From Dysidea avara (lineage: Eukaryota; Porifera; Demospongiae; Dictyoceratida; Dysideidae): a stretch of DNA of 64,000 nt. The position numbers and the translations under genes were made by a program. This document shows, piece after piece, positions 31,922 to 42,910 of this stretch. The DNA is taken from the NCBI RefSeq assembly GCF_963678975.1, contig NC_089279.1:34105297-34169296 (forward strand). The letters run 5' to 3'. Under the pieces are notes generated by a model that saw only the letters and a program-made list of their open reading frames with translations, had not been told where the DNA came from and made no database searches. Positions within the stretch are counted from its first letter, which is position 1, and each line of letters starts with the position of its first letter.

Positions 31922-32405
31922 TTAGAGACCAACCAAGAAGATCTTAGTGACCTAGGGCGGTCTCTAAATGACACAGAAAATGGTCGAGTAAGCCATATCT
32001 TATTAAGGAGAGAACTATTTATCAGTGAGATTTGCAGTGTGCTAACTCCCTTTGAGTCATGCAGATCATTTCTGCTAGGAGGTCTTTATAACCACTTTAG
32101 TGAACCTCTCCAGCGGTCTCTTAGCGGATTTCAGACTGAGACCTCACTATCTCTTAAAGATCAAAGGGTTTGACAATACTTGTTGTGCTGTTCTAGCTTT
32201 ATAGTGACAGCTTTTCTAAGGCAGTGGATACTTGGTTTAATAACGTACTGGCTATTGAACAAACAGTAAACTTAGATACAAAGGTTACTAAAATGCAAAA
32301 CCTTCAGGGCTCGAACCCTCAACTACCAGTGTGTAAGGTTAGTATGCTACTGGTTGTGCTGCTGCTGCTAGCTACCATCCTACTTTTCTATCTTATAAAA
32401 ATGTG
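31922..32405 (+). CDS. Two exons of an unrecognised helical protein with C-terminal membrane anchor
   Basis: An open exon (31922-32167, 82 codons) follows acceptor TGTATTGTATAG. Its peptide is helix-forming (LSDLGRSLNDTENGRVSHIL, then ELFISEICSVLTPFESCRSF). A second open segment (32197-32405) follows acceptor TGCTGTTCTAG in the same phase and ends with VSMLLVVLLLLATILLFYLI-KM and a stop. This is a typical C-terminal transmembrane anchor with a two-residue tail. The gap is 29 nt, starts GT, ends AG and contains an in-frame stop. Joining the two gives a continuous frame of about 151 codons. I recognise no family; a membrane-anchored trafficking or signalling adaptor is a guess. Upstream exons are unknown. 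It converges with the ankyrin gene on the other strand. Confidence 0.55.
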
Positions 32406-32580
32406 ACTCAAAATAAGTAGCCTGTACTTATACCCAGGTGAAGAAGAAACCAAACAACCCTAATGCTAATCTTGAGGTATGCCTGTTATAAGCACAATGA
32501 TGTCTTTTACTGTCTGTATGAAGGTAAGTTTTTGGTGGATTCTGTAACGTCAGAATCAAATGCAACAAAAACAAACTTAC

Positions 32581-32986
32581 CAGCACTTTTTAGTACTGTG
32601 AGTACATCTGATCTGCCACTCAGCTCTGCTGTCTGCATAGGAGTTTTACCATAATCATCAGTTTCAGATATATCAGCATTGTTCTCTAACAATACACGTA
32701 CACAATCTGTATACCCGGTGAATGCTGCTAGATGTAGCAGAGTATAGCCACCATTGGCACGACAGTTTACATCACCGCCACGATCAAGTAGTAGCTGTAC
32801 TATTTTCGGGCGACCGTTACTCACTGCCTCATGTAGCGGTGAATACCCAAACACTCCTCGACGATACGCCAATCTCGATGCTAGGTCTGTACACGTGTTA
32901 ATGAATTCTTCCACTTTTTTGTACTTTCCATCCTTGCACAATGTGTGAAGACGACCATCTTCGATATCTTTCGTTACCGCGGCCAT
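32581..32986 (-). CDS. First exon of an ankyrin-repeat protein
   Basis: ATG at 32986 opens MAAVTKDIEDGRLHTL. About 135 codons end at a strong donor (GTGCTG then GTAAGT, 32580). A leading degenerate repeat (RLHTLCKDGKYKKVEEFINT) is followed by three ankyrin repeats: residues about 46-78 (YSPLHEAVSNG, VQLLLDRGGDVN), 79-111 (YTLLHLAAFTG, VRVLLENNADIS) and 112-135 (KTPMQTAELSG). Such modules bind protein partners; the role here is open. The downstream exon was not found. A LINE ends only about 12 nt upstream of the ATG, so the ancestral promoter or 5' UTR is displaced or replaced. Start choice rests on this being the only ATG before the repeats. Confidence 0.8.
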
Positions 32987-33078
32987 GTCATAATTATTAT
33001 TATTTATTACAGGTAATTTATAAGGCTAAACAGCCTGTTACACCTGATCAACAGGTAAAAAAAGTACAAGTAGACTAA

Positions 33079-35950
33079 TTACATACATTTATACATAGTG
33101 TTATATGAATATTGGTCAATCAATTTCTTAAAATCATCAACTGATGCTGTACATGCTACTTCTTGGGGTAAATTATTACATGGTTTAACAACTCTTCTTG
33201 TAAAAAAATATTTCCTGGCATCTGTTCTTGAAAAATATTTAAATAGCTTAAATGTATGACCTCTGGTATGGGTAATGGGTGAAAAAGTAAAAAAAATCAG
33301 AATGGTCTATATCATACTTATCATGTAGCATATTGTAGACAGCAATCATGTCACCTCTATAACGTCTATAATGTAATGATGGCAAGTTAAGTACTTTCAA
33401 TCGTTCCTCGTAGTCAAGATTTCTTATAGATTTGATCATTCTAGTTGCTTTCCATTGGATTTTTTCTAATTTTTGGATGTCTGTTTTATAGTAAGGTCCC
33501 CAAACCAAGTTACCATATTCTAAAATAGGACGTACTATTGATTTGTATAAACATGTAAATGAATCTATAGAAATATCCGAAAAGGTCTGTTTAATAAGGC
33601 CAAGAAGTCTATTAGCCTTCAATATTATACCACTGCCGAACACTGACTATGAAACTTGAGATTGCAATCAATCAACACCCCCAAATCCTTTTCCTCATTT
33701 ACCTTAACAATGTCCATCCCATCCATCTTATAACAATATCTTGGATTAAACTGACCTATATGTAGTATTTTACATTTAGAAATGTTGAAAGGCAACTGCC
33801 ACATTACTGACCATTCAATGCAAGCATTAATATCATCTCGCAGGGAGGATATTGGGTTAGCACGACTAATGCTGGAATATATTTTTGTGTCATCTGCAAA
33901 TAAAAGAACTTTATTCCTTAATAATGATGGCAGATCATTGATGAAAATTGCAAAGAAGAGAGGACCCAAGACTGATCCTTGAGGTATTCCACTTATTACA
34001 TCACTCCAACCAGACATTGAACCATTCACAGAAACTCTTTGTCTGCGTCCTTTCAAAAAGTCTTGTATCCAATTAAACAGATCACCTCTAAAACCATATG
34101 CATAAATCTTTTTGAGCAACCTTTCATGAGGAACAGAGTCAAAAGCCTTCTTAAAGTCAAGGTACAAAACATCTACTGAATTACCACTGTCCAAAGTCTC
34201 TGTCCAATCATCAAGTGCACACAGTAACTGTGTCATACAAGACTTGCGAGGGAGGAATCCGTGTTGACATGGTGACATCAAATTGTTGTTAAACAAATGC
34301 TCTAACATTCCCTCACGAATAATAGATTCGAAAACTTTGGAAACAACAGATGTTAAACTTACAGGACGGTAATTACAGGGTGAAGATTTGTTTCCTTTCT
34401 TGAAAATTGGGATAATAGTTGCTACTTTCCAGTCTGGGGGTAGTCTACCCTCGCTTACTGACTTCTTAAAAATTATAGACAGAGGTATGCTTATTTCAGC
34501 AGCAGCTTCCTTCAACACTCTGGGGGGGGAGCTCATCAGGTCCAGTAGCTTTGCTAGAATTTAAATCACACAACTTTTCTTTTACAATGCCTACATCAAT
34601 TGCTATGCCATCGAGACTAGTTACAAAGTCACGGTCTTGAAACTCAGGGATGTTATCCATGGATTCTCTGGTAAATGTGCTGGTACAAAACTTGTTCAAC
34701 ATTTCCGCTTTATCTTCATCAGTTGCTGCTTCAGTATCATTAAGTGACTCATCAACCAGGGTAGGAATGGAGGGTTTAACTCTGACCTTAGAATTTACAT
34801 ATCGCCAAAAAGCTTTAGGGTTGGTCTTCACTTCCTTAGCAATTCTCATCTCGAACTTAGATCTCAAGTCACGTGTAAGGCGTCTAAGCGAATTTCTTAC
34901 TTCAGTAAACCTAAGATGATCCAAATGATTGCCAGTTCTACGGAACCTTTTCCATAATGTTTCCTTCTTATGTTTAAGATCAATTACTTTATGATTAGTA
35001 TATGGTAATTTTCTACATTGGGGTTTATGGTACCTTGGGATAGAGCATTCCATAGCAGACTTAAAACGTTGCATAAAAAAATTCCAAGACTGGCATACAT
35101 TTAGATCCTGTAATTCCGTCAACCAGGCAGTTTCGTTAAGGAGGCTTTTAAGCTTCATATAATCCCCTTTGTTAAAATTGTAAGATAGTACATCACTGGA
35201 CTGGTTGATAGTTATTGGAGAACATGAAAGAGAAATATTCAAACACAAATGATCACTCAACCCCAGCCCAGAAGAATATTTGATGGATTTTACTATGTTC
35301 TCTTCATTGGTAAGTACTAGGTCTAGTACATGGGGGGATAAACCTGGTCTGAAACGTGTTGGCTCATTAACATGCTGAAATAAAACACATTCTTGTACTG
35401 TATCATAGAATTCCTGCTCATACGAATTGCCAGAAAAAGTATCATCACTCCAATCAATGCCAGGCAAATTAAAGTCACCAGCTATCAATAAATATGGTAG
35501 TCTTGACTCTAAAACCTCCTTAAATACACAACACAATTTGGATATGCTAACATTGGGATCAGTAGATGGTGAACGATAAATAGTACCAATTAGTAAATAG
35601 CTGTAGTTTAATAACTCTATTTTAACCCACAACTGCTCTTGAAATTCAGTAGTAAATGATACCTCCTTAGAATTGAGTGAATCAGTAATATAAATGATTA
35701 TTCCTCTAGGGCTGTTTTGTAAAGGTGCATCAGGATCAAAATTAGTATAGGAAGTGTAGTTGGGAATTTGAAGTCTAGGAGATAGGATTGGGGCCTTTAA
35801 TGCTTTAGGTATGACTTCAACTAACAGTATGATATCAGGTTTATCTAAATCAATAGTTGAATTTAGCTCATCAAATTTATTTAATAATTGATCAAAATTA
35901 GTATAGAGTACTTTTAGGTTTCTTGATGCATTGAAGGAACTATCATGAAG
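33079..35950 (-). pseudogene. LINE ORF2: APE endonuclease and reverse transcriptase, frameshifted
   Basis: The endonuclease segment (35950-35230) shows GTIYRSPS, AGDFNLPGIDW, LDLVLTN and LSDH. The RT segment shows YRPVSLTSVVSKVFE, LYLDFKKAFDSVPHERL, GIPQGSVLGP and the catalytic LLFADDTK. The C-terminal part resembles the usual KLEKIQWKATRMI and HSDFF regions. Frame changes occur near 34515 (an eight-C run on the coding strand), near 33635, and near 33295 (a T run); the last frame ends in TAA at 33081-33079. No ATG is evident at the start. It is open directly after the ORF1 stop, in the same frame. The enzyme would nick target DNA and prime reverse transcription; this copy cannot. Confidence 0.85.
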
Positions 35951-36532
35951 TCATTTTTGAGTGCCGCCCACCAAACGTGGTGGACGTGGCACTATCCTTC
36001 CAAACTTAATGTACAAGTCTTTTTCTCCTGATGCTTTCCTGGCTCTCAACTCTTCACGCAGTTGTTTGCTTTGCTCACGTTCTTTTAGTGTTAAGTCAGG
36101 TGAAACATATACATTACTCCACTTAGAGCTAGCACGAAGCTTGGTAGCATTTCTAAGTATTTCTCTTTTAGCAGCTAGGTCCCCAATTTCTACTCTCAAT
36201 AGGCGGGGCTTGTTGGCTTTAGGTACCCCCAGCCTAGTTGGCTTTGATGCAACATTCTCAGGCACTCCAAATTCAGAAGTTAACAAACTGGAAACTTGTT
36301 GAAGATCATTAGTTAAGCATTGAGTATCAGGACAATCTCAAGGCTCAGGGAGATTATGGATAATGAGATTCTTTTTGCGCCTTTCCCTGTCCACATACTC
36401 ATCAACTGCTGCAACAACACTTCGGTGAGCTGGAATCGGAGCCAGAGCTGAGCCGGATGGAACATCAAAAGCATCCATAGCTTCCACAGTAGGTATAATA
36501 TTAGTTATTACGTGGGCCGGTCTCCTGGACAT
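35951..36532 (-). pseudogene. LINE ORF1, RRM-like RNA-binding protein, one internal stop
   Basis: It starts MSRRPAHVITNIIPTVEAM. RERRKKNLIIHNLPEP resembles the first strand of an RRM-like domain, and VYVSPDLTLKEREQSKQLRE the C-terminal nucleic-acid-binding part. A TGA after NLPEP (about 36340) is in frame with the rest and reads like CGA decayed at a CpG. The final TGA (35953-35951) is also in frame with ORF2. ORF1 proteins coat LINE RNA and act as chaperones. A related ORF1 remnant lies at 52440-52920. Confidence 0.75.
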
Positions 36533-36560
36533 GTCAGTAAGGCCATCAGTAACTCTGTCT

Positions 36561-37212
36561 GTCCAGTAATAACAATTATACGGTACTCTCTAGAGACAGA
36601 GATGTCGAACCATAACTGCTCACAAGATGTCGAACTTGACTACAGGCGCATGTAGTCTCGGACCCGAGCATTAGCGCGAGCCCGGCTGAGCGAGATTCGT
36701 AAGGAATATACTCGGGGATATACCACGCTTTGTGGATGGTGTATAACTTTTTTTTTTTTAATGAATCACATCAGAACAATCGAAGTCGCCCATCAATCAG
36801 TCACATATCACCCATGCATTCCGTAAACAAGGCTCTAGTAACAACTGAGCACTGACCTAAATCCTCGCCTAAATCCGACTCCCTGCTTCACAGGCTTACT
36901 GTTAACCTCCTTGCCAGTTCCCTAGAGGGATAGTTGTCTAATAAAAAATAAATTAATAAAAATCAACCGGCCAAAAATTATTCACCCGAGCAAGGAGGAT
37001 TTTCGATGTGGGAACTCGTCTCCTTAACTAATCGCGAGTAGATGGACGTACATAGGCAGCGGAAGAGGGGGGATATATGTATTACTGGGGGTGCTGAGCA
37101 CCTCCAACTTAAAGCTGTATTGCGCAATAGTCATCACGTGAACTTCCAGAAACTTGTCAATCACACTGAATCGAAATGTCACCCCTTCACGACGGACGAA
37201 CTGTAGAACTTG
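36561..37212. other. LINE 5' flank and unclassified sequence
   Basis: 36590-36760 has paired ATGTCGAAC phrases and GC-rich GCGCGAGCCCGGC, and may include the LINE 5' UTR. A CATAGGCAGCGGAAGAGGGG terminus at 37049-37068 resembles the 26686 element end, without a clear partner. No gene was seen. Confidence 0.35.
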
Positions 37213-37533
37213 TACAGAAAATTGCATTGTCTTTGCAACAACCAACCATGCGCGGTTTGAGCATGCGCGTGTTTTGAATAATAAAACGCGCGCAATACCG
37301 GGTATAACAGTACGCAGGTATCGAAGCCGTTCAATTCCGCGTCAGTTAAATCATTGTATAACCGGAATTATACACACTTTTACGGCAAGTATACCAGGAA
37401 TGGTAGGATCATCACTAGTTAGTAAATACCAAAACCCTGTATTGCACGCATTTTATTATTCAAAACACGCGCATGCTCAAACCGCGCATGGCCGGTAGTT
37501 GCAAAGATAATGCAATTTTCTGTATAGGTATTT
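37213..37533. mobile_element. MITE with ~85-bp inverted repeats
   Basis: ACAGAAAATTGCATTGTCTT to about 37300 is inverted at about 37440-37533. Both arms contain GCGCGGTTTGAGCATGCGCG. TA dinucleotides at both borders suggest a TA target. Overlapping ORFs on both strands here come from the symmetry. Confidence 0.78.
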
Positions 37534-38370
37534 ATTATGATGTGATATTATTAGTTAGTATATTGTACGCATGCGTGTACATGCTTAGAGTGCATTGTGG
37601 TATTGACACGAGTTTCATAGTGTGCGTAGTGTATCCGAATCCTTCCCTGTCTCGTCCATCCTTGGTCGAACCTCGCGATTGGCGTACCCCATCTTAACCC
37701 ACCATATTTTTGGTAGTCTCGTGCCCAGACCGCTTTTTTACTTTTTGTGTGGGGGCGAAGCGACAATAGGAAATACGGCACGCGTTTGTAGGTTTAGCTG
37801 CTTTTTCTTTCTTCTGCTTTTCTTTCTTCTGCTTTTTGTCATTTATAAATTAAATTAGGTTTAACTTCTAGCTAGAGATCGGGGAAGATGGGAGTGCCAT
37901 TAGGGCCGGTGTCACAGTGATATATGTTTCCCCGGGTAACGTGTTTCCCGCACACATATCCCTAGGGATCCGTGTTTCCCCGCACACATATCACTAACTC
38001 GCTAGCGACCTACAAGTCACAGTGATATGTGTTTCCCCGGGCAATATGTTTCCCCTTTATAAAGTCATGTGCAACGTACGTAGTGTTATAGCATATAGGC
38101 GCGCATGCACTTTTAATAATCATAGCTAGCCATACCTATACAACTAATACTATAATTATACATGTTGATGGAGGAAATCAAGCCATTCACTGGCATTCAA
38201 CTATAACTGCTAAACTGTGCTGTGATTTGGCTACGTAGCTATAGCATCAGTTTAATAAAACAGTAGCTACAAGTACATGTAGGTCTATATACAATAAAAT
38301 ACTATCTCTAGCTTTACAGAGTAAATCATGTGATTGCAGCTATGTATAACTAATCAATGTAGCTACAGCT

Positions 38371-39855
38371 TTGGCATGCAGTCAGTCATTATCTACCCCC
38401 TTGCCAGTTCTATCTGGGGTTCCCCAAGGGAGTATTTTGGGACCCCTACTCTTCATTATTTACATGAATGATTTACCATCTTGTGTTACCATCAGTAAAA
38501 CTTTACTATTCATTGACGACAACAAGATTTATAATACTGTTTGCAGTCCTGGAGATATTTCACTGTTTCAAAATGATTTAGACTCAACAACTTTGTGGAG
38601 TACGAGATATAATATGTCCTTTAATCCAATAAAGACTGTCCACTTATATTAATGCAAAAGTCATCACTAATTACAAAATAGCTGACACACAGGTTTTAAC
38701 AAATAGTTCACATAAAAATCTCGGAATTATAGTATCATCAGATCTATCTTGGGATCAACACTACAAAAACATAATCCCTAAGACCTACAGAATGCTAGGA
38801 CTGCTCCATCGCAGCTTTAGCAAGCATCAGTGACAGCCAAGAGAACTTTGTATATTTCCTTAGTGAGATCGCAAGTTATATACGGTTCAGTGATTTTGAA
38901 ACCTAACCATATCAAGCAGGGGCGGATCCAGCTGCAGGGGGGAGGGCTAGGGGGCTTTGGGGGCTGAAGCCCCCCTTCATATTTAGACTTTACTTGATCA
39001 ATATGCTGAGAATTATAATGAAATATTGTCTTAGCATAATTATGTGATCACTAATAATACAAATACTCATAAAACCACCTTATAAACATCTTTCCAAGGT
39101 ATTATCAGTGGATTTATGCTAAAGTTTATGCAACAAGGACGTGGATCAGCATTGGAGGTGTACAAGATCGAGATACTCTAATAGAGCAGTCAGCTAACTA
39201 CTCTAATAGAACATTCACTGGAAACATGTAGCTAGTTGGTTCTGTTATGAAATTTTTCCAAATGTGCCTACACCTATACATACAATGAAGTGTATTGGTC
39301 TGTTTAAAGGGCTTCATTCATCCACTTGTTTAGTTAATATGTATGACAATACTTAATTCAGGTACACAATTTCCATTGAAAATGCTCTCAGATTCAATCT
39401 TGTATTGTTCAAATTTCAAAATTTTTCACTTTCAACATTATTATTCTAACATGCACCTATTCAGTGTTGTGCAATTGTGAGAGGGTGCATCATGTACTTG
39501 GTTATCTGTACCTACCCAAACTTTTCCAAAATGCTTCAGAGAGCCATACCTATAATCTAAACGCAGTATATATAATCTACAGGCAGAAAATATTATGAAT
39601 TTTATGTGGGAATGTCTCCAAATTGCAGTATTTTTTTCCAAAATTTCCTGGGGGGGAGGCATGCCCCCAGGCCCCTCTAGTTCCAGCATGCTTTTGCTAG
39701 GAAGTGTGCTTTGCATACCTCTACCCAAGAGATTAGTACCTTGAGTTATAGCCCCCCTCTTTATAAATCCTAGATCCGCCCCTGTCAAGGACGTCACACT
39801 TATTGAGCAGGTCCAGAGAAGAGCAACAGAGTTTATTTTAAATGACTATAGTTCT
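38371..39855 (+). pseudogene. LINE reverse-transcriptase fragment, split by an insertion
   Basis: LSGVPQGSILGPLLFIIYMN is the RT motif before the catalytic site, which reads LFIDD instead of the normal FADD, so the active-site context is altered. NLGIIVSSDLSWDQHYKNI and YRMLGLLHRSFSK follow after a frameshift. The frame is cut at 38916 by the 38917-39784 element and resumes as VTLIEQVQRRATEFIL. Only the C-terminal half of ORF2 is present. Confidence 0.8.
38917..39784. mobile_element. CAGGGGCG-family element, 5-bp duplication TCAAG
   Basis: TCAAG at 38912-38916 and 39785-39789 flanks ends CAGGGGCGGATCC and GATCCGCCCCTG. Removing the element and one TCAAG rejoins the LINE frame, which proves insertion. 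The right half matches 56782-57320 in inverted orientation. It contains a CTCTAATAGAG module at 39165-39215. Non-coding. Confidence 0.9.
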
Positions 39856-40309
39856 GATTATTAGTATAACTAGCTAGTATAATTATTGTATTAGCTTATA
39901 TAGTAGCTATATAGTTAGTTAGCTAACTATAGCTAAATACATGCAATATGTATGGGTGTCTATTAGCTAGATATACCAATATATCTACTGAATGATTGGA
40001 TCGCGTACTGCTTGCAACTAGCCATAGGACCTTGGAGTTACTGCACGATGGCTATATCTTAGTGGGAAACACGGATTCCTGGTGATATATGTGCGGGGAA
40101 ACACGAATTCCTAGGGATATGTGTGTGCGGTGAAATATTAAAAAATCGCAACGGGAAACACATATCACTGACAGCTTTTGGTGGGAAACACGGATCCCTA
40201 GTGATATGTGTGCGGGGAAACACGGATCCCTAGGGATATGTGTGCGGGAAACACGTTACCCGGGGAAACATATATCACTGTGACACCGGAATAAAAATTT
40301 AAAAAATTG

Positions 40310-40403
40310 TAACGAAGCGACAATAGGAAATACGGCGCGCGTACCCAAGGATGAAGCCTTGCTAAGCAAACGCGCGCCGTATTTCCTATTGTCGCTTCGT
40401 TAA
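40310..40403. repeat. Hairpin AACGAAGCGACAATAGG, ~40-bp arms
   Basis: AACGAAGCGACAATAGGAAA is mirrored by TTTCCTATTGTCGCTTCGTT around a loop at about 40345-40370. The arm sequence also occurs at 37756-37781 in the left part of the outer element. Confidence 0.82.
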
Positions 40404-40826
40404 CAAACCTTTGCTATTCATCACCACTAATCAACGATCCCCAAAAGTTGTAGATCCGGCTGCACATAAAATGTATTGGAGATCCACCAGACCCTTTTTT
40501 CTCCGCCCCCACACAATAAGAAAAAAAAGCGGTCTGGGCACGAGACTATATTTTTGGTGCTGTGACAGGTACGTCATCTATACTATCATAACCCCGCTAC
40601 AACCCCAATACAGTCAAGCATGTATTACTTAATAGTACTAGCATTTGATTAACAGCTAAAACCACCGAAAATACCTCTCTTGACACTTAATTTTCAAAAG
40701 TTTCCTGGGGGGCCGGGCATGCCCCCAGAATTACCTACTACTACCACCATAAATTTTGAGCACCCCCAAACTGTACAACCCACATTATGGAATTAATAGC
40801 CCACATTATGGATTACATTATCAAAT

Positions 40827-42265
40827 CAGGGACATAGCCAGGATTTTTTTTGAAGGAGGTTCGGATTTAAAGTGGAATGTCTTAAGGGGAAGGCCTGGAT
40901 GCTTCCCCTAGACCATGTTTGGACGAAAATGATGCATACACAAAATGTGCCCTTAGGCAGTAACATTAAAAGGTGCTGTTTGTGCATCTAACTAGCTAAA
41001 ACCTACACACTGCTGTTATGCAGCTTATAGAAACTATAAACCTATTGTAAAACTAACTAATCTTCACTTCCAGACAGCATACTGACAGCCAACTTCAATT
41101 TCCTAGCACACGCCGGAAGCCCTCCACACTCAAGTCCCTTAGTTGGCAATGCTTCTTTCCAGCTATACAATATTCTCGGCCAGTCCTCCTGTTGATAGTC
41201 AATAACTTCAGACTTGGCTTGTACTCCAATATGTTCGAGACATCATGTGTCCACAACATGTAACAAATAAACAAATCATTCATCAAGTAAATATACATCA
41301 ACAATTCAGTTTGTGCTAACCTGACTGACACATGTATAACACGACCACTCAGGTTTAGCAGCTGCTGCCTCGTAATATGTCTCAACCAACCATTGAACAG
41401 TCCTTCGCCATTTCACTCACACCATTTCAACCATGCATCACGTGCGCAATTGATTATGATTAAAGTACCGGTAAAGGCACAGCCTGTAAAGTCTATACCG
41501 GATCTGCACACAATAGTACAATTAACCATTATACAAAAGTAAATCTCAAATCAAATAAGTGATTATCTAATAAGGATTTAAAATTATTTACAGAATTTAT
41601 GTTAACTACAACTGCAGGCAAAGCATTCCAATCATTAATTAACCTATTAAAGAATAGTTTGATCAACAGTTTAATCCTGAGTGACATTTGAAAAGCTTAA
41701 ACTGATGCCCCCTTGTAATGGTGGTATCGGAGTAGGTATATAGAGTGGAAAAATCTGAATTGAAATAGTTATTGATAGTCTTGTAAAGTAGTATCATATC
41801 ACCTCTATGACGCCTGTGAGCCAGGGATGGTAGCTGTAACGCTGCTAGTCTCTCTCCGTACGGTTTATCTCTTAATGATGGCAATAAACGTGTAGCCCTA
41901 CGTTGGACTTTCTCCACTTTCCTTTGATCAAGAACAAAGAAAGGCCCCCATACTGCATTACTATATTCAAGTGTTGGACGTACGAAGGCTGTAAATAATT
42001 TAGTCAACATATCAGAATCTAAATAATCAAAGGTTCTTAATTAATCCTAGTAATCAATTAGCTTTGATCATGTGATGCAATAGATATGCTTTGCAATGGT
42101 TCAGCATTAATGTAATGTGACCCTCAAGAGTAGTACAGAGGAGTGCCAGTGGGCAAGTAGCTACCGGAGAGTTCCAGAGCTGTTAAATTTGGTGTGATTT
42201 TTAATTTACAAAAAATCTGCCTCTGAAAGGGGGGTTCGTCTGAACCCCCCCTGCCTACACCCTTG
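40827..42265. mobile_element. CAGGGGCG-family element (copy of 18895-19711) with LINE insert
   Basis: Ends CAGGGACATAGCCAGGAT and GCCTACACCCTTG, flanks CAAAT and AAAAT (5 bp, one mismatch). Most of the interior matches 18895-19711; the extra 41465-42055 is a LINE fragment inserted into it. The ORF at 41095-41385 is the counterpart of the one at 19126-19392 and is not a gene. Confidence 0.72.
41465..42055 (-). pseudogene. LINE ORF2 C-terminal fragment
   Basis: The minus strand reads LFTAFVRPTLEYSNAVWGP, VEKVQRRATRLLPSL, RLAALQLPSLAHRRHRGDMI and TRGHQFKLF, the conserved C-terminal part of CR1-like ORF2. Upstream RT motifs are absent, as in 5'-truncated LINE insertions. The downstream part is frameshifted near 41663. 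Confidence 0.78.
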
Positions 42266-42910
42266 AAAATCTGTAGTGGCGCTATATCAAAAATAAATGT
42301 CATAAGGAGTGCATGTAATTTGTATGGGAAGTTTCATAATTGTATCACAAAATGCATAAAATTTTTTTGCACTGTGTTGTTCTACTAAATCGTACAGTCA
42401 GTATGGTACTGTATAGTTGAAGGGTTGGGCTTTCCTGCCCAAAATAAATATCACCCCAAAACCAGCCTCACTTTCCCTTCATGACCTTGTTACATTGCTT
42501 TTTGTTTCTATAACAAATGCAAAAATAAATCAGACATGTTTTGGTTTATTTATGTCTAACCAATACTGCAAGCTGTCAGATCATCTACAACTGCAGCTAT
42601 ACTAGTGGACATTAACTTTAATACCTAGCTACTTCATGCAGTTTTGGCTACTTTTGACTGAAAAAAAGCTCCCTTGCTTTTAATTCTAAGATCCAATTCA
42701 AATACAACTATTTTCTATATAATTACACTTTAAAATTATAAGTTTTGTACAGCTTCTAGTTGTATCATGTATGCATGCACCCCCAGCTCTTTGTATAACA
42801 CAAATTTATCAATGCTAGAGACTGATGATGATGATTACTTACTTTCGAAGTAAATTAATTTATTCAATTAATTTAAAGTAACTCTATTCAATTAAAGTTA
42901 GGGATGTGGC
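42266..42910. other. Unclassified gap with repeat fragment
   Basis: Bases 42385-42580 resemble the TACAGTATGGTACTGTATAGT...ACCAGCCTCA repeat of 3235-3440. The remainder is AT-rich. No gene was seen. Confidence 0.4.

Larger units (their letters stand above)
32998..36560 (-). mobile_element. Near full-length CR1/Jockey-type LINE
   Basis: On the minus strand the order is ORF1 (RNA-binding), an APE-type endonuclease, reverse transcriptase, then a short TAATAATAAT tail next to the ankyrin start. The short-repeat tail rather than poly-A, together with the RT motifs, points to the CR1/L2/Jockey group. Three frameshifts in or near homopolymers and one internal TGA make this copy inactive. It is young enough that every domain can still be read. 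Target duplications were not resolved. Confidence 0.85.
37906..40289. mobile_element. Inner TIR element, >100-bp repetitive TIRs
   Basis: CCGGTGTCACAGTGATATAT at the left is mirrored at the right end for over 100 bp. Each arm has repeated phrases GTGTTTCCCCGCACACATAT and CCCTAGGGATCCGTG; the right arm (40060-40289) has more units than the left. Internally repetitive TIRs are seen in foldback and MULE-like elements. The border with the outer element's own sequence is uncertain. Confidence 0.7.
37714..40548. mobile_element. Composite TIR element, 9-bp duplication TATTTTTGG
   Basis: TATTTTTGG at 37705-37713 and 40549-40557 flanks ends TAGTCTCGTGCCCAGACCGC and its inverse (about 45 bp, nearly identical). 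A 9-bp duplication suggests a Mutator-like element. Inside lie a second TIR pair (37906 and 40289), a dead LINE (38371-39855) and a CAGGGGCG element inserted in that LINE. No transposase ORF remains. Confidence 0.85.

Noticed and set aside
37154..37498. 114-residue plus-strand ORF
   Set aside because: It spans a MITE with inverted arms, and its repeated arginine-rich peptide reflects the palindrome.
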